DNA of 20,729 nucleotides from a virus. The notes below the pieces were generated by a model. It searched no databases and was not told the origin of the DNA. It was given only the letters and a program-made list of their open reading frames with translations. The stretch covers positions 1 to 20,729 of IMG/VR virus record IMGVR_UViG_3300038469_000279, one strand, 5' to 3'. Both the position numbers and the translations under genes were made by a program. Below, piece after piece: positions 13,786 to 20,539 of the stretch (within the stretch, counting starts at the first letter, position 1; each line of letters opens with the position of its first letter).

Positions 13786-15316
13786 CCCGCCCATCATCCG
13801 CGCCTCCTACGGCCTGCCCGGCGAGTTGGTGGCCGACCTGTTCGCCGGAGGTGGTGGCGCGTCCTGCGGAATCGAGGACGCGCTCGCTCGTCCTCCCGAT
13901 CTCGCCATCAACCACAGCGCCGAGGCAATCGCCATGCACGCGGCCAATCACCCCGACACGAAGCACTACCAGTCGGACGTGTGGGAAGTGGATCCGCGCG
14001 AGGCGTGCGGCTCGCGTCCGGTGGGGCTGCTGTGGGCGAGCCCGGACTGCACGCACCATTCTCGCGCCCGTGGCGGGAAGCCGCGCGACCACGGGATCCG
14101 CTCGCTCGCGTGGGTGGTCGTGAAGTGGGCCAAGGAGGTCGGTCCCCGGTTGATCTGCGTCGAGAATGTCGAGGAGTTCGCGCAGTGGGGACCGCTCGAT
14201 GACGCGGGCCAGCCGATCAAGGAGCGCGCCGGGGAGACGTTCCGCGAGTGGACCGGCGCCCTGTCCGATGCGGGGTACAGCGTGGGTTTCCGCTCCCTGG
14301 TCGCCGCGGACTACGGGACACCGACGACGCGCAAGCGCCTGTTTCTCGTGGCGCGGCGGGGTGGCGGCGGCGTCGCCTGGCCGGAGCCCACACACGGCGC
14401 CGGGAGGCCCGCGGCGTGGCGACCGGCCGCGGACGTGATCGACTGGTCGCTGCCGTGCCCGAGCATCTTCGTGCGCGAGCGCCCGCTCGCGGACGCGACC
14501 CTGCGGCGCATCGCGGCGGGCGTCCGCAAGTACGTCTTGGAATGCGCGGAACCGTTCATCGTGCCGATGACCCACCACGATGCGTCGAACCGCTGTCGCG
14601 GGATGGATGATCCACTGCCAACAATCACGGCGGCACACCGCGGCGAACTGGCCCTTTGCGCCCCGACGCTCATCACCACGGGATACGGCGAGCGCGACGG
14701 CCAAGCGCCGCGCGTCCCGGGGCTCGACAAGCCCCTTGGGACCGTGGTCGCGGGTGGACAGAAGCACGCCCTCGTCGCCGCGTTCCTCGCCAAGCACTTC
14801 GGCGGTCCCAACGGGCACCAGACGCCGGGCGTGGATCTCCGGCGACCGATGGGCACCGTGACGGGGAGGGACCACCACGGGCTCGCCGTGGCGTGGCTGG
14901 AGAAGTTCTACGGGTCGGCACGATCTGGCGCTCCGCTCACGGAACCCGCTCCCACAATCACGGGGCAGGCATGCGGGGGCCACTTGGCGGAAGTCCGCGC
15001 GTTCCTCATCGGCTACTACTCGAGCGGCGGCAGCCAGCAACAGGGCCTCTTCGACCCGCTGCACACGGTCACCGGGAAGGCGCGATTCGGCCTCGTAACG
15101 GTCCACGGTTCGCTGTACCAACTCGTGGACATCGGCCTGCGGATGCTGTCGCCGCGCGAGTTGTTCCTCGCGCAGGGATTTCCCGAGGACTACGAGATCG
15201 CGCCAGTCTGCAACGGGAAGCCGATCACGAAGACGAGTCAGGTGCTACTCGCCGGCAACGCGGTGCCGCGGCAGCCGGTCGCGGCCATCGTCTCCGTCAA
15301 CGCGAGGGCGGCATGA
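13775..15316 (+). CDS. DNA (cytosine-5) methyltransferase with repeated target-recognition region
   Basis: Transfers a methyl group from SAM to C5 of cytosine, most likely protecting phage DNA from host restriction. Motif I is DLFAGGGGAS (21-30). The catalytic Cys is C92 in ASPDCTHHS, the phage-type version of PC. Motif VI is ENV (130-132), motif VIII is TRKRLFLVAR (about 188-197), and motif X includes GNAVP near the C-terminus. At 513 residues it is long because residues about 261-443 are five imperfect repeats (see the repeat entry) where the target-recognition domain lies. The GTG start follows GCGGAGGGGG. A longer in-frame ATG at 13697 would overlap the previous gene and is not favoured. 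No cognate endonuclease is visible, so an orphan methyltransferase is likely. Confidence 0.92.
   Translation: MTERPPIIRASYGLPGELVADLFAGGGGASCGIEDALARPPDLAINHSAEAIAMHAANHPDTKHYQSDVWEVDPREACGSRPVGLLWASPDCTHHSRARGGKPRDHGIRSLAWVVVKWAKEVGPRLICVENVEEFAQWGPLDDAGQPIKERAGETFREWTGALSDAGYSVGFRSLVAADYGTPTTRKRLFLVARRGGGGVAWPEPTHGAGRPAAWRPAADVIDWSLPCPSIFVRERPLADATLRRIAAGVRKYVLECAEPFIVPMTHHDASNRCRGMDDPLPTITAAHRGELALCAPTLITTGYGERDGQAPRVPGLDKPLGTVVAGGQKHALVAAFLAKHFGGPNGHQTPGVDLRRPMGTVTGRDHHGLAVAWLEKFYGSARSGAPLTEPAPTITGQACGGHLAEVRAFLIGYYSSGGSQQQGLFDPLHTVTGKARFGLVTVHGSLYQLVDIGLRMLSPRELFLAQGFPEDYEIAPVCNGKPITKTSQVLLAGNAVPRQPVAAIVSVNARAA
14555..15103 (+). repeat. Five imperfect protein repeats inside the C5 methyltransferase
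   Basis: The translated segment holds five units of about 33-40 residues. Each has a [DKR/E]P[LM/A]xT[IV][TV] core followed by a His/Gly-containing turn and a hydrophobic end. Cores are DPLPTITAAHRGELAL, KPLGTVVAGGQKHALV, RPMGTVTGRDHHGLAV, EPAPTITGQACGGHLA and DPLHTVTGKARFGLVT. Between cores, segments such as LITTGYG, LAKHFGG, LEKFYGS and LIGYYSS align. They occupy the place of the target-recognition domain. Confidence 0.8.
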
Positions 15317-15390
15317 CTCCAGCGCAACGCCACCTGCTCGAACTGCTCGCCTTGCTCAAGCTGGCGATGGCGGAGGTGGGGGCGACGTGA
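15313..15390 (+). CDS. 25-residue microORF coupled to both methyltransferases
   Basis: A 25-codon frame starts at ATGA on the stop of the C5 methyltransferase and ends at GTGA on the start of the amino-methyltransferase. The peptide is a Leu-rich amphipathic helix (HLLELLALLKLAMAEVGA). It may be a real micropeptide, or simply a relay that carries ribosomes from one methyltransferase gene to the next. Its 3' end contains the ribosome site for the next gene. The double overlap is the main evidence. Confidence 0.45.
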   Translation: MTPAQRHLLELLALLKLAMAEVGAT

Positions 15391-15397
15391 CGGAGCG
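15378..15397 (+). repeat. 20-base direct repeat at a methyltransferase start, copy 2
   Basis: Exact copy of 13766-13785, again spanning ribosome site, GTG start and first codons. It is preceded by GCGGAGGT, two bases longer than at the first copy. Confidence 0.85.
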
Positions 15398-16136
15398 GAT
15401 CGGCCCATACGAACTCGGCCGCGTTCACCGTGCCGATTGCCTGGACGCGATGCGCGAGCTGCCGGACGGGTGCGTTGATGCCGTGGTGACGGATCCACCG
15501 TATGACGCCAAGACCCACGCCGGGGCTAGGTATTCGGCGCGCGGAACGGAATCGAAGATCGCGTTCGAGCCGCTAGCTGACGTTGGCGCGGCCGTCCGCG
15601 AGATGTTGCGCCTCGCCCGTGGGTGGGTTGTCTGTTTCTGTTCGCTGGAGATGTTCGGCGCATACCGCGACGCATCCGGTGAATCGTGGGTGCGCGCCGG
15701 ATTCTGGCGCAGGCCGGATGGTTGCCCGCAGTTCACCGGAGATCGCCCGGGGCAACCGGGCGAGGGCATTGCCATCATGCACCGACCGGGGCGTAAGGAA
15801 TGGAACGGCGGCGGGCGGCACGGATTCTGGACGTGCGGTGTCGAGCACGAGGACCGGAGACACGAGACGCAGAAGCCGGTCGGATTGCTGGTAGACATCG
15901 TGCGCGACTTCACCGCGCCCGGCGCCACGATCCTAGACTGCTACTCTGGCTATGCGACCACGGCCGTTGCGTGTATGCGCCTCGGCCGTCGCTTCCTCGG
16001 CTTCGAGATCGAGCAACGGTGGGTTGACCTCGCCAACGCGCGCATCGCCGCCGAGCGCGAGCGGTTGGGCGAGCTGAGCGCGGAGAACACGACGAGGGGC
16101 CAACAGGTGGGGCTCTTCGCGGAGGTGCCAAAGTGA
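15387..16136 (+). CDS. DNA amino-methyltransferase (N6-adenine or N4-cytosine)
   Basis: SAM-dependent methylation of an exocyclic amino group in DNA. The catalytic motif IV is TDPPY (35-39). The later HETQKPVGLL (159-168) and the SAM-binding motif ILDCYSGYATT (182-192), followed by GFEIEQRW (205-212), give the order typical of beta-class enzymes. The SAM motif is DCYSGYAT and not the common DPFxGxGT, a glycine change that may still permit binding. Its 249 residues are usual for small phage enzymes. The GTG start overlaps the microORF stop and sits in the 20-base repeat. The stop overlaps the next GTG (GTGA). Specificity cannot be read from the sequence. DPPY is found in both N6A and N4C enzymes. 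Confidence 0.9.
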   Translation: MTERIGPYELGRVHRADCLDAMRELPDGCVDAVVTDPPYDAKTHAGARYSARGTESKIAFEPLADVGAAVREMLRLARGWVVCFCSLEMFGAYRDASGESWVRAGFWRRPDGCPQFTGDRPGQPGEGIAIMHRPGRKEWNGGGRHGFWTCGVEHEDRRHETQKPVGLLVDIVRDFTAPGATILDCYSGYATTAVACMRLGRRFLGFEIEQRWVDLANARIAAERERLGELSAENTTRGQQVGLFAEVPK

Positions 16137-16669
16137 AGGGACAACTCGCGTTTCCGATGGGGGTGCCGGAACCGCCGGACACGCTGGCGGAGGCGCGTCG
16201 AGTCTGGCGTTCGGAGGACCCGCCGAAGGTATGTCCGTGCTGCGGTCGCCCGTCCCCGACGACCTACCACCGCCGGCTCAACGGAAGCATGGTGCGGACA
16301 CTCGTCGCCATCGTCCGCGCCGCGCGCGAGTCCGCGACCGGGTGGGTGCATGCGATCAGCGTGCTCGTGGCGCTCCCGCTCCCGCCGCGGCAAAAGGCCG
16401 CGCTGACGGGCGGCGTCCACGCCAAGCTCGTCCACTGGGGTCTGCTGGAGGAGGAGGCCAGCCCGCGCGGCGATGGGACTCGGCATCGCGGGTACTTCCG
16501 ACCCTCGATCCTCGGGTGGGAGTTCGTCGCCGGTCGAGCGAGGGTCCATCGCGTGGCGCTCGTGCGAGGCGGCGTCGTCGTGGGGTACGAGGGGGACGAG
16601 GTAGCGATCGCGGACGTCATGGGCGAGAACTTCTCGCTCGCGCAGCTCCTGGAGGAGTCGAGGCCATGA
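16133..16669 (+). CDS. Zinc-finger plus winged-helix-like phage protein, unknown role
   Basis: This 178-residue protein starts at GTGA on the methyltransferase stop. A VCPCCGRP motif (33-40) suggests half of a zinc site. After it, YHRRLNGSMVRTLVAIVRAARES forms a long helix. The HAKLVHWGLLEEE segment and the later RGYFRPSILGWEFVAGR stretch resemble the recognition helix and wing of a winged-helix domain. The end has VALVRGGVVVGYEG and a short acidic helix. Proteins with this order are common among phages and usually annotated as hypothetical. A DNA-binding role is inferred from the pattern only. The next gene overlaps it (ATGA). Confidence 0.65.
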   Translation: MKGQLAFPMGVPEPPDTLAEARRVWRSEDPPKVCPCCGRPSPTTYHRRLNGSMVRTLVAIVRAARESATGWVHAISVLVALPLPPRQKAALTGGVHAKLVHWGLLEEEASPRGDGTRHRGYFRPSILGWEFVAGRARVHRVALVRGGVVVGYEGDEVAIADVMGENFSLAQLLEESRP

Positions 16670-16956
16670 AGACGCGCAGCCCGATCTTCGCGGAGTTCGC
16701 TCGCCGCATGCACGACGAGTACGAGCGCGCGGCGGCGGAGTCGGGGTGGAAAACGCAGGGCTCGTGTCGGGGCAAGCCGTGGGCGGAACTGCCGCGCGAG
16801 AACCAGGAAACCATGATCCTCGCGGCGGAGCGCGCGCTCCGCTCGCTGATGGAGGTCCCTCGGGACCTGCGCGAGTCCCGAGTCGGCGTCACGCTCGGGT
16901 TTCCGCTGCCGGCGGAGCCGGCGGAGTTGGCGGCCGATGCGAGCGGCGGATCCTGA
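16666..16956 (+). CDS. Small protein of unknown function
   Basis: This 96-residue protein starts at an ATGA overlap after GGAGGAGTCGAGGCC. It has a helical start (SPIFAEFARRMHDEYERAAAES) followed by GWKTQGSCRGKPWAELPRE and a second helix (NQETMILAAERALRSLME), ending in a Pro/Ala-rich tail. The WxxLPxENQxTM pattern recurs in short phage proteins I cannot name. It overlaps the next gene by 20 bases. Confidence 0.65.
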   Translation: MKTRSPIFAEFARRMHDEYERAAAESGWKTQGSCRGKPWAELPRENQETMILAAERALRSLMEVPRDLRESRVGVTLGFPLPAEPAELAADASGGS

Positions 16957-17773
16957 GTCGAGAACCGCACCGGACCCCGACGCGATCGTTGGGTCGGACG
17001 GGCGAGTCTTCCACCGTGTGGACTACGCGAAGCGACGGGACGCGACGATGGTGGCCGAGGAGATCGCCTTCGAGTTGGAGTTCGGCACGACCACTCGTGA
17101 AACGGGCGGGGCGCGAGGGAGCGCATCGGCCCCGATGACTCGCCCGGTAGACTGGGCACGCCATTCGCGAGAGACGGGCTCGGCGCGGAGCAAGACGGTG
17201 CGCAGTCGGCGCCTGCGAACCGCCTGCGCGCCGCTGCCGAGGCGGGAGAGGATCGATCTGACGGAGGCGTTCGACGCGGAGGTGGCCGTGGTGAAAGCGT
17301 TGCTCGCCGAGGTCGAGGGGCGAAGAGGAGGGGAGGGAATGCAGCGAAAGAAAGGGAAGCCGGTCACGCTGGACGACGTGCGGCGCGTTCTCGGCGAGAT
17401 GGGGTGTTGGTGCACGGCCGCGGAAGTCGCGGCGCTGATGGGGTGGAAGGGTGCGACGGCGACTTCGAGCCCGGTCGTCGTCGCGCGGCGGTGCCTCGTG
17501 AAGCTTGTCGGGGGGAGGCTCGCCGAGTCGCGCCGCCGTGCGGAGCCCGCCGCCATCGGGCGGAAGCCGGCCGAGTTTCGGTTGCTGCCCGGTGCGCTTG
17601 CCCTTCCGCTGCCGAAGCCGAGGCTGCGCCCCGGCGTGGGCGGCGGTTTGCGGCGGGGCGAAGTCGAGCGCCGTGCTCGCTCGTTTGCGGCGGGCGTGCG
17701 CGCGCTGCACAAGGAATTCGTCCGCAAGGTGCTCGACTTGCAGCGCGAGTTTCTCGCGTCGTTGCCGGGGTGA
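16937..17773 (+). CDS. Basic protein with a helix-turn-helix-like segment, unknown
   Basis: In its longest likely form this protein has 278 residues. Residues 1-60 look folded, 60-105 are Arg/Ser-rich and probably disordered, and 105-130 is an acidic helix. From about 142, the TLDDVRRVLGEMGCWCTAAEVAALMGW pattern suggests a helix-turn-helix, followed by basic segments and a C-terminal helix (HKEFVRKVLDLQREF). The in-frame ATG at 17339 is preceded by GAGGAGGGGAGGGA, a much better ribosome site than the one at 16937, so a shorter 144-residue product may be made instead or as well. No family is recognised. The first start overlaps the previous gene. Confidence 0.55.
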   Translation: MRAADPESRTAPDPDAIVGSDGRVFHRVDYAKRRDATMVAEEIAFELEFGTTTRETGGARGSASAPMTRPVDWARHSRETGSARSKTVRSRRLRTACAPLPRRERIDLTEAFDAEVAVVKALLAEVEGRRGGEGMQRKKGKPVTLDDVRRVLGEMGCWCTAAEVAALMGWKGATATSSPVVVARRCLVKLVGGRLAESRRRAEPAAIGRKPAEFRLLPGALALPLPKPRLRPGVGGGLRRGEVERRARSFAAGVRALHKEFVRKVLDLQREFLASLPG

Positions 17774-17776
17774 CCC

Positions 17777-17884
17777 GTGCTCCTCGACCGCGACCTCGCG
17801 ATCCTCCTCGCCGCGATCGGGCTGGCGTTCGCGCTGTTCCTCGCTCTGAAGGACGGCTGCGCGTGGGCCGGTCCGATCCCGTGA
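17777..17884 (+). CDS. 35-residue membrane microprotein (candidate)
   Basis: A short frame starting at GTG directly after the previous gene stop encodes 35 residues. One strong hydrophobic stretch (LAILLAAIGLAFALFLAL, 7-24) is flanked by a charged N-terminus (LDRD) and KDG, i.e. a single membrane span. The only ribosome site is a weak GGGG. It lies just before the promoter of the exported protein gene, so a role in lysis or membrane interaction is conceivable. The hydrophobic profile is the evidence; expression is unproven. Confidence 0.4.
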   Translation: MLLDRDLAILLAAIGLAFALFLALKDGCAWAGPIP

Positions 17885-17888
17885 CGGC

Positions 17889-17917
17889 TTGACCGCGCCT
17901 CCGCCGACCGCTATGGT
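17889..17917 (+). promoter_or_regulatory. Sigma-70-type promoter, TTGACC-N17-TATGGT
   Basis: TTGACC (17889-17894) and TATGGT (17912-17917) are separated by exactly 17 bases in the longest gene-free gap of the window. In such GC-rich DNA this match is notable. It would transcribe the exported protein gene starting at 17977. It differs in sequence from the recurrent GGAAAA element, suggesting that two promoter classes are in use. Confidence 0.6.
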
Positions 17918-17976
17918 GGCTCCGAGCAACCAGGGTGCCGGGCCCCTGCGGGGGGCGGAAGGAGGAGAACGGAGAG

Positions 17977-18666
17977 ATGTTCCCGAACCTCGTGCTGTGG
18001 TTGATGCTCGTGTGGTCGAGCACCGTCCAGGTGCCTCCGCTGGATCAACCGTTGCCGAACGGGCTCCCGCCGGGGATGACTTGCCCCTACGGGTGCATCG
18101 TCGCGTCGGACGGTTGGGCGTACCAGATGGAGCGGAACGACCTCACCTGGATGGCGAAGTTGGCGATGGTCGAAAGCGGACCGCGATTCGTCCGGGAGGA
18201 GGCGAGCGCGACGGTGTGGGCCGTGATCCAGAACTTCGTCCGCGTGAACCGGCACCGGAACGAGGTCGACAGGCTGCGGTTCGGCACGTTCGTCCAGAAC
18301 TACTCGGCCGCGCTGTCGAAGCGGTGGTCGTCCCAGGGGACGCGCCACCACGCTCGGATCACCCCGCGCGCGGATCGCTACCGTCCGCTGACGTGGCTGG
18401 ACCTCCCGAAGCGTTGGAGGCAGTTCGCCGTGGAGGTGGTCTGCGCTCGCGTGTCGAACCGCTCGCCGGGGTACGTCCACGTGCTCGCGCGGGGCTTCGA
18501 GGAGCGAGCCGCGCCGGACCTGATCGGCCCTTGGTACGCGACGACGGAGGACGTGCACCCCGGCGGGAACGCCTACTACGCCGTCCCCGAGTCTCGTGGT
18601 TGGGGCCCGGACGAGGTTCGCATCGTGCCCGCGACCGCCGACATGCTCTGCCTGTTCGTAGACTGA
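17977..18666 (+). CDS. Exported protein, possible peptidoglycan hydrolase
   Basis: This 229-residue protein starts at the ATG after GGAGGAGAACGGAGAG. The N-terminus (FPNLVLWLMLVWSSTVQ) is hydrophobic and fits a signal or anchor sequence, although it lacks a positive charge. Residues about 55-115 (MAKLAMVESGPRFVREEASATVWAVIQNF... FGTFVQNYSAALSKRW, described in parts) recall lytic transglycosylase or SleB-type domains, where an early Glu, here E66, is catalytic. C36 and C40 may form a disulfide. The C-terminal 80 residues are strand-rich and contain HPGGNAYYAVPES. It has its own sigma-70-like promoter. A lysis or entry enzyme is a reasonable guess; a secreted protein of other function is possible. 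Confidence 0.5.
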   Translation: MFPNLVLWLMLVWSSTVQVPPLDQPLPNGLPPGMTCPYGCIVASDGWAYQMERNDLTWMAKLAMVESGPRFVREEASATVWAVIQNFVRVNRHRNEVDRLRFGTFVQNYSAALSKRWSSQGTRHHARITPRADRYRPLTWLDLPKRWRQFAVEVVCARVSNRSPGYVHVLARGFEERAAPDLIGPWYATTEDVHPGGNAYYAVPESRGWGPDEVRIVPATADMLCLFVD

Positions 18667-18678
18667 CGACCGCTCCCT

Positions 18679-18708
18679 GGAAAACTTCGCCCCGTCCGTG
18701 CAAGTCTA
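18679..18708 (+). promoter_or_regulatory. Recurrent bipartite element, copy 3
   Basis: GGAAAA at 18679-18684, twelve bases, then CGTGCAAGTCTA at 18697-18708, identical in its 12-base half to copy 1. It lies fully in the 60-base gap and ends 18 bases before the ATG at 18727, with AGAGGTG between. It would serve the cluster 18727 to the window end. Promoter function is inferred. Confidence 0.6.
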
Positions 18709-18726
18709 AGAGTCAGAGGTGTCACG

Positions 18727-18987
18727 ATGAAGCCACTGAGCGACGACGAGATCGCGGACGTGCTGCGTGGGCGTGGCGAAGCCGTGCCCGGCGCTCTCCC
18801 CCGCCTCGCTGCGGAGGTGAAGCGGCTGCGGGAGGGGGTGAGGCACATGGTGGTGGCAAGTGGATCGTGGCCCTGGAAACTCTCGCCCGAGCAACTAGAA
18901 GTCGCATGCAAGCTGGTTGACGGGTGTACGAAGATCGCCGACAACCTGCTCGCGGGCCGCGAGTGGAACGGGAAGGAGGCGGAGTGA
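18727..18987 (+). CDS. Small helical protein, unknown
   Basis: This 86-residue protein follows the third recurrent element and an AGAGGTG ribosome site. It starts with LSDDEIADVLRGRGEAV and continues with helices (LPRLAAEVKRLREGVRHMV and SPEQLEVACKLVDGCTKIADNLL). There is no recognised domain. It is the first gene of its cluster, and its stop overlaps the next start (TGATG). Confidence 0.65.
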   Translation: MKPLSDDEIADVLRGRGEAVPGALPRLAAEVKRLREGVRHMVVASGSWPWKLSPEQLEVACKLVDGCTKIADNLLAGREWNGKEAE

Positions 18988-19328
18988 TGGGCGACGTGCA
19001 ACTGGACCGTGAGGAAACGAGCCTTCTGCTCTACCTCGAAACCTGCGCGGTAGACCACGGCGGGCGCGTTGATGCGCGGCACATGAACGCCGAGGACATG
19101 GTGCGCGCGAAGACGATGCAGGAGCGGGACGGCCTGCTCCGTTTCGGTCGCATCCTCTCCGCCGAGATCCAGCGAGTACACCTCAGCCACCATCCGTTCA
19201 AGGGAACCCATTGGGTCGAATTGACAGACGCCGGATGGTCGGCCGCCCACGCGGCGCGAAAGGCTCGGGGCATCCGCAGCCTGATGGACAAGGGGCTGCG
19301 CACGGAGAGCAAGGGGGAGGTGCGCTGA
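18987..19328 (+). CDS. Winged-helix-like small protein, unknown
   Basis: This 113-residue protein begins at TGATG after GGAAGGAGGCGG. The order of parts fits a winged helix: a first helix (EETSLLLYLETCAVDHGG), RVDARHMNAEDMVRAKTMQERDGLLRFGRI as helix-turn-helix, and HWVELTDAGWSAAHAARKAR as wing and last helix. The ELTDAGWxxA pattern is typical of phage and MarR-like winged helices. DNA binding is inferred, and the target is unknown. It overlaps the following gene. Confidence 0.65.
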   Translation: MGDVQLDREETSLLLYLETCAVDHGGRVDARHMNAEDMVRAKTMQERDGLLRFGRILSAEIQRVHLSHHPFKGTHWVELTDAGWSAAHAARKARGIRSLMDKGLRTESKGEVR

Positions 19329-20539
19329 TGCGCTGCGGTGGTACGCCGGGGAAGCCGGGACGGATCGTTGGCGAGAACAACGCGGGCGAGTGCCGCGGCT
19401 GCGAGGACTGCGCGATGCTGCCCGTAAACGCGCACGACGAGGCGATCGTGGACCGGCTCGTCGAGGTCGCCCGCCTCCGCGCCCAGGTCGCCTCGCTGGA
19501 GGCACAGGCCCGTGAGGCCCGCGCGGAGGCATCTCGCGCGTGGGCTGTCCTGTCGGGCCAGGACTGGATGCAGACGCGCTTGCCGGGTTCGGCGGTCACC
19601 GAGGCACGGCGCGTGATGGGGGACGTGGCCCGCCTGACGCGCGAGCGGGACGAGGCGAGGATGAACTTCGCGACGGAGTTGGAAGTCTCGAAGAAGTGGG
19701 CCGAGGAAAACGACAACCTTCGGGCAGAAGTCGAACGCGAAGCAGAGCATCGCAGGCTGGTACATGCACGCCTTTCCCGCCGCGCCGAGGCTGCTGAGCG
19801 CGCCCTTGACGAACTGAAACTCCACCACGCCGAGGTCTGCCACGACCTTCATGCCCGGTTGGACGCCGCCACCGCACGCGCCGAGAAGGCGGAGCGAGAG
19901 GCGGAGAGGATGAGGGGAGATGTCCGTCGCGCGATTGGCCTCATTCAGTCGGAGGCCAACTACGATAACGGGATGGCGATCCTGGCAAGAACCGTCGATC
20001 CGGCATGGGTGAGCCCGCTGGCAGGCTTGGCACCGGCGCCGTTGGCCCAGGTGGCGGCGGGACGGGATAGGCCGTTTCGTTCACCACCTTCACCGGCTTC
20101 CCCCGCCCCCTCGCCCGAGCCCGATGCACTGCCGAGCGAGGAGTACATCGTGCGACCGGCTACTGCTGACGATCTGCGCCGCTGTGCTGCCGCCCCCGCA
20201 TCCGCGCCCGATGGCGACGAGGTGGAACGGGTCGCGCGTGTGATGTACACGTCCCTGAACGAGACGGGGCCAGCCTTCGATCCCGTTAGAGATCAGATGC
20301 GTTGGGATCGCTTGACTGAGGCCGACCGAGAGCGCGGCAGGGTTGCGGCCCGCGCCGTCCTCGCCGCCGTGCGACCGCAGAGCGAGGGCGACATCTTCGT
20401 GAACCTGCGCCGCGAACTGGCGACGGCGAGAGCGCGGTTGTCCGAGGTGATCGGCGCACTGGTCGCGCACGGGTACGACGTGGCGGCGATCCTGGGCGCC
20501 GACCTTGTGCGAGCGGTGGAAGAGGAGACGGAGCGATGA
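19328..20539 (+). CDS. Long coiled-coil protein with N-terminal Cys module
   Basis: This 403-residue protein starts at TGATG after GGGGGAGGTGCGC. The N-terminus has C3 followed by GGT, then C22-x2-C25-x2-C28 (CRGCEDC), matching the module of the 8811 gene. Residues about 38-205 are a long charged coiled coil with many Ala, Arg and Glu heptads. A Pro/Ser/Ala-rich linker follows (about 230-265). The C-terminal part (about 295-345) has VERVARVMYTSLNE, then RWDRLTEADRERGRVAARAVLAAV, a helical module common in small phage proteins. No enzyme signature is seen. A weak copy of the recurrent element lies within it at 19705. Confidence 0.65.
   Translation: MRCGGTPGKPGRIVGENNAGECRGCEDCAMLPVNAHDEAIVDRLVEVARLRAQVASLEAQAREARAEASRAWAVLSGQDWMQTRLPGSAVTEARRVMGDVARLTRERDEARMNFATELEVSKKWAEENDNLRAEVEREAEHRRLVHARLSRRAEAAERALDELKLHHAEVCHDLHARLDAATARAEKAEREAERMRGDVRRAIGLIQSEANYDNGMAILARTVDPAWVSPLAGLAPAPLAQVAAGRDRPFRSPPSPASPAPSPEPDALPSEEYIVRPATADDLRRCAAAPASAPDGDEVERVARVMYTSLNETGPAFDPVRDQMRWDRLTEADRERGRVAARAVLAAVRPQSEGDIFVNLRRELATARARLSEVIGALVAHGYDVAAILGADLVRAVEEETER

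Noticed and set aside
13727-15121. A 464-codon minus-strand open frame opposite the C5 methyltransferase
   Set aside because: The + strand product is unmistakable, and the reverse frame mirrors its codon bias.
16748-16777. Another GGAAAA followed by GGCAAG in the 16666 gene
   Set aside because: The spacing is off by two and the TCTA end is missing; probably chance.
19705-19734. Fourth copy of the recurrent element inside the coiled-coil gene
   Set aside because: GGAAAA and AAGTCGA are at the right distance, but only 7 of 12 bases match in the second half and it lies mid-gene with no start codon following. Kept only as a weak match.
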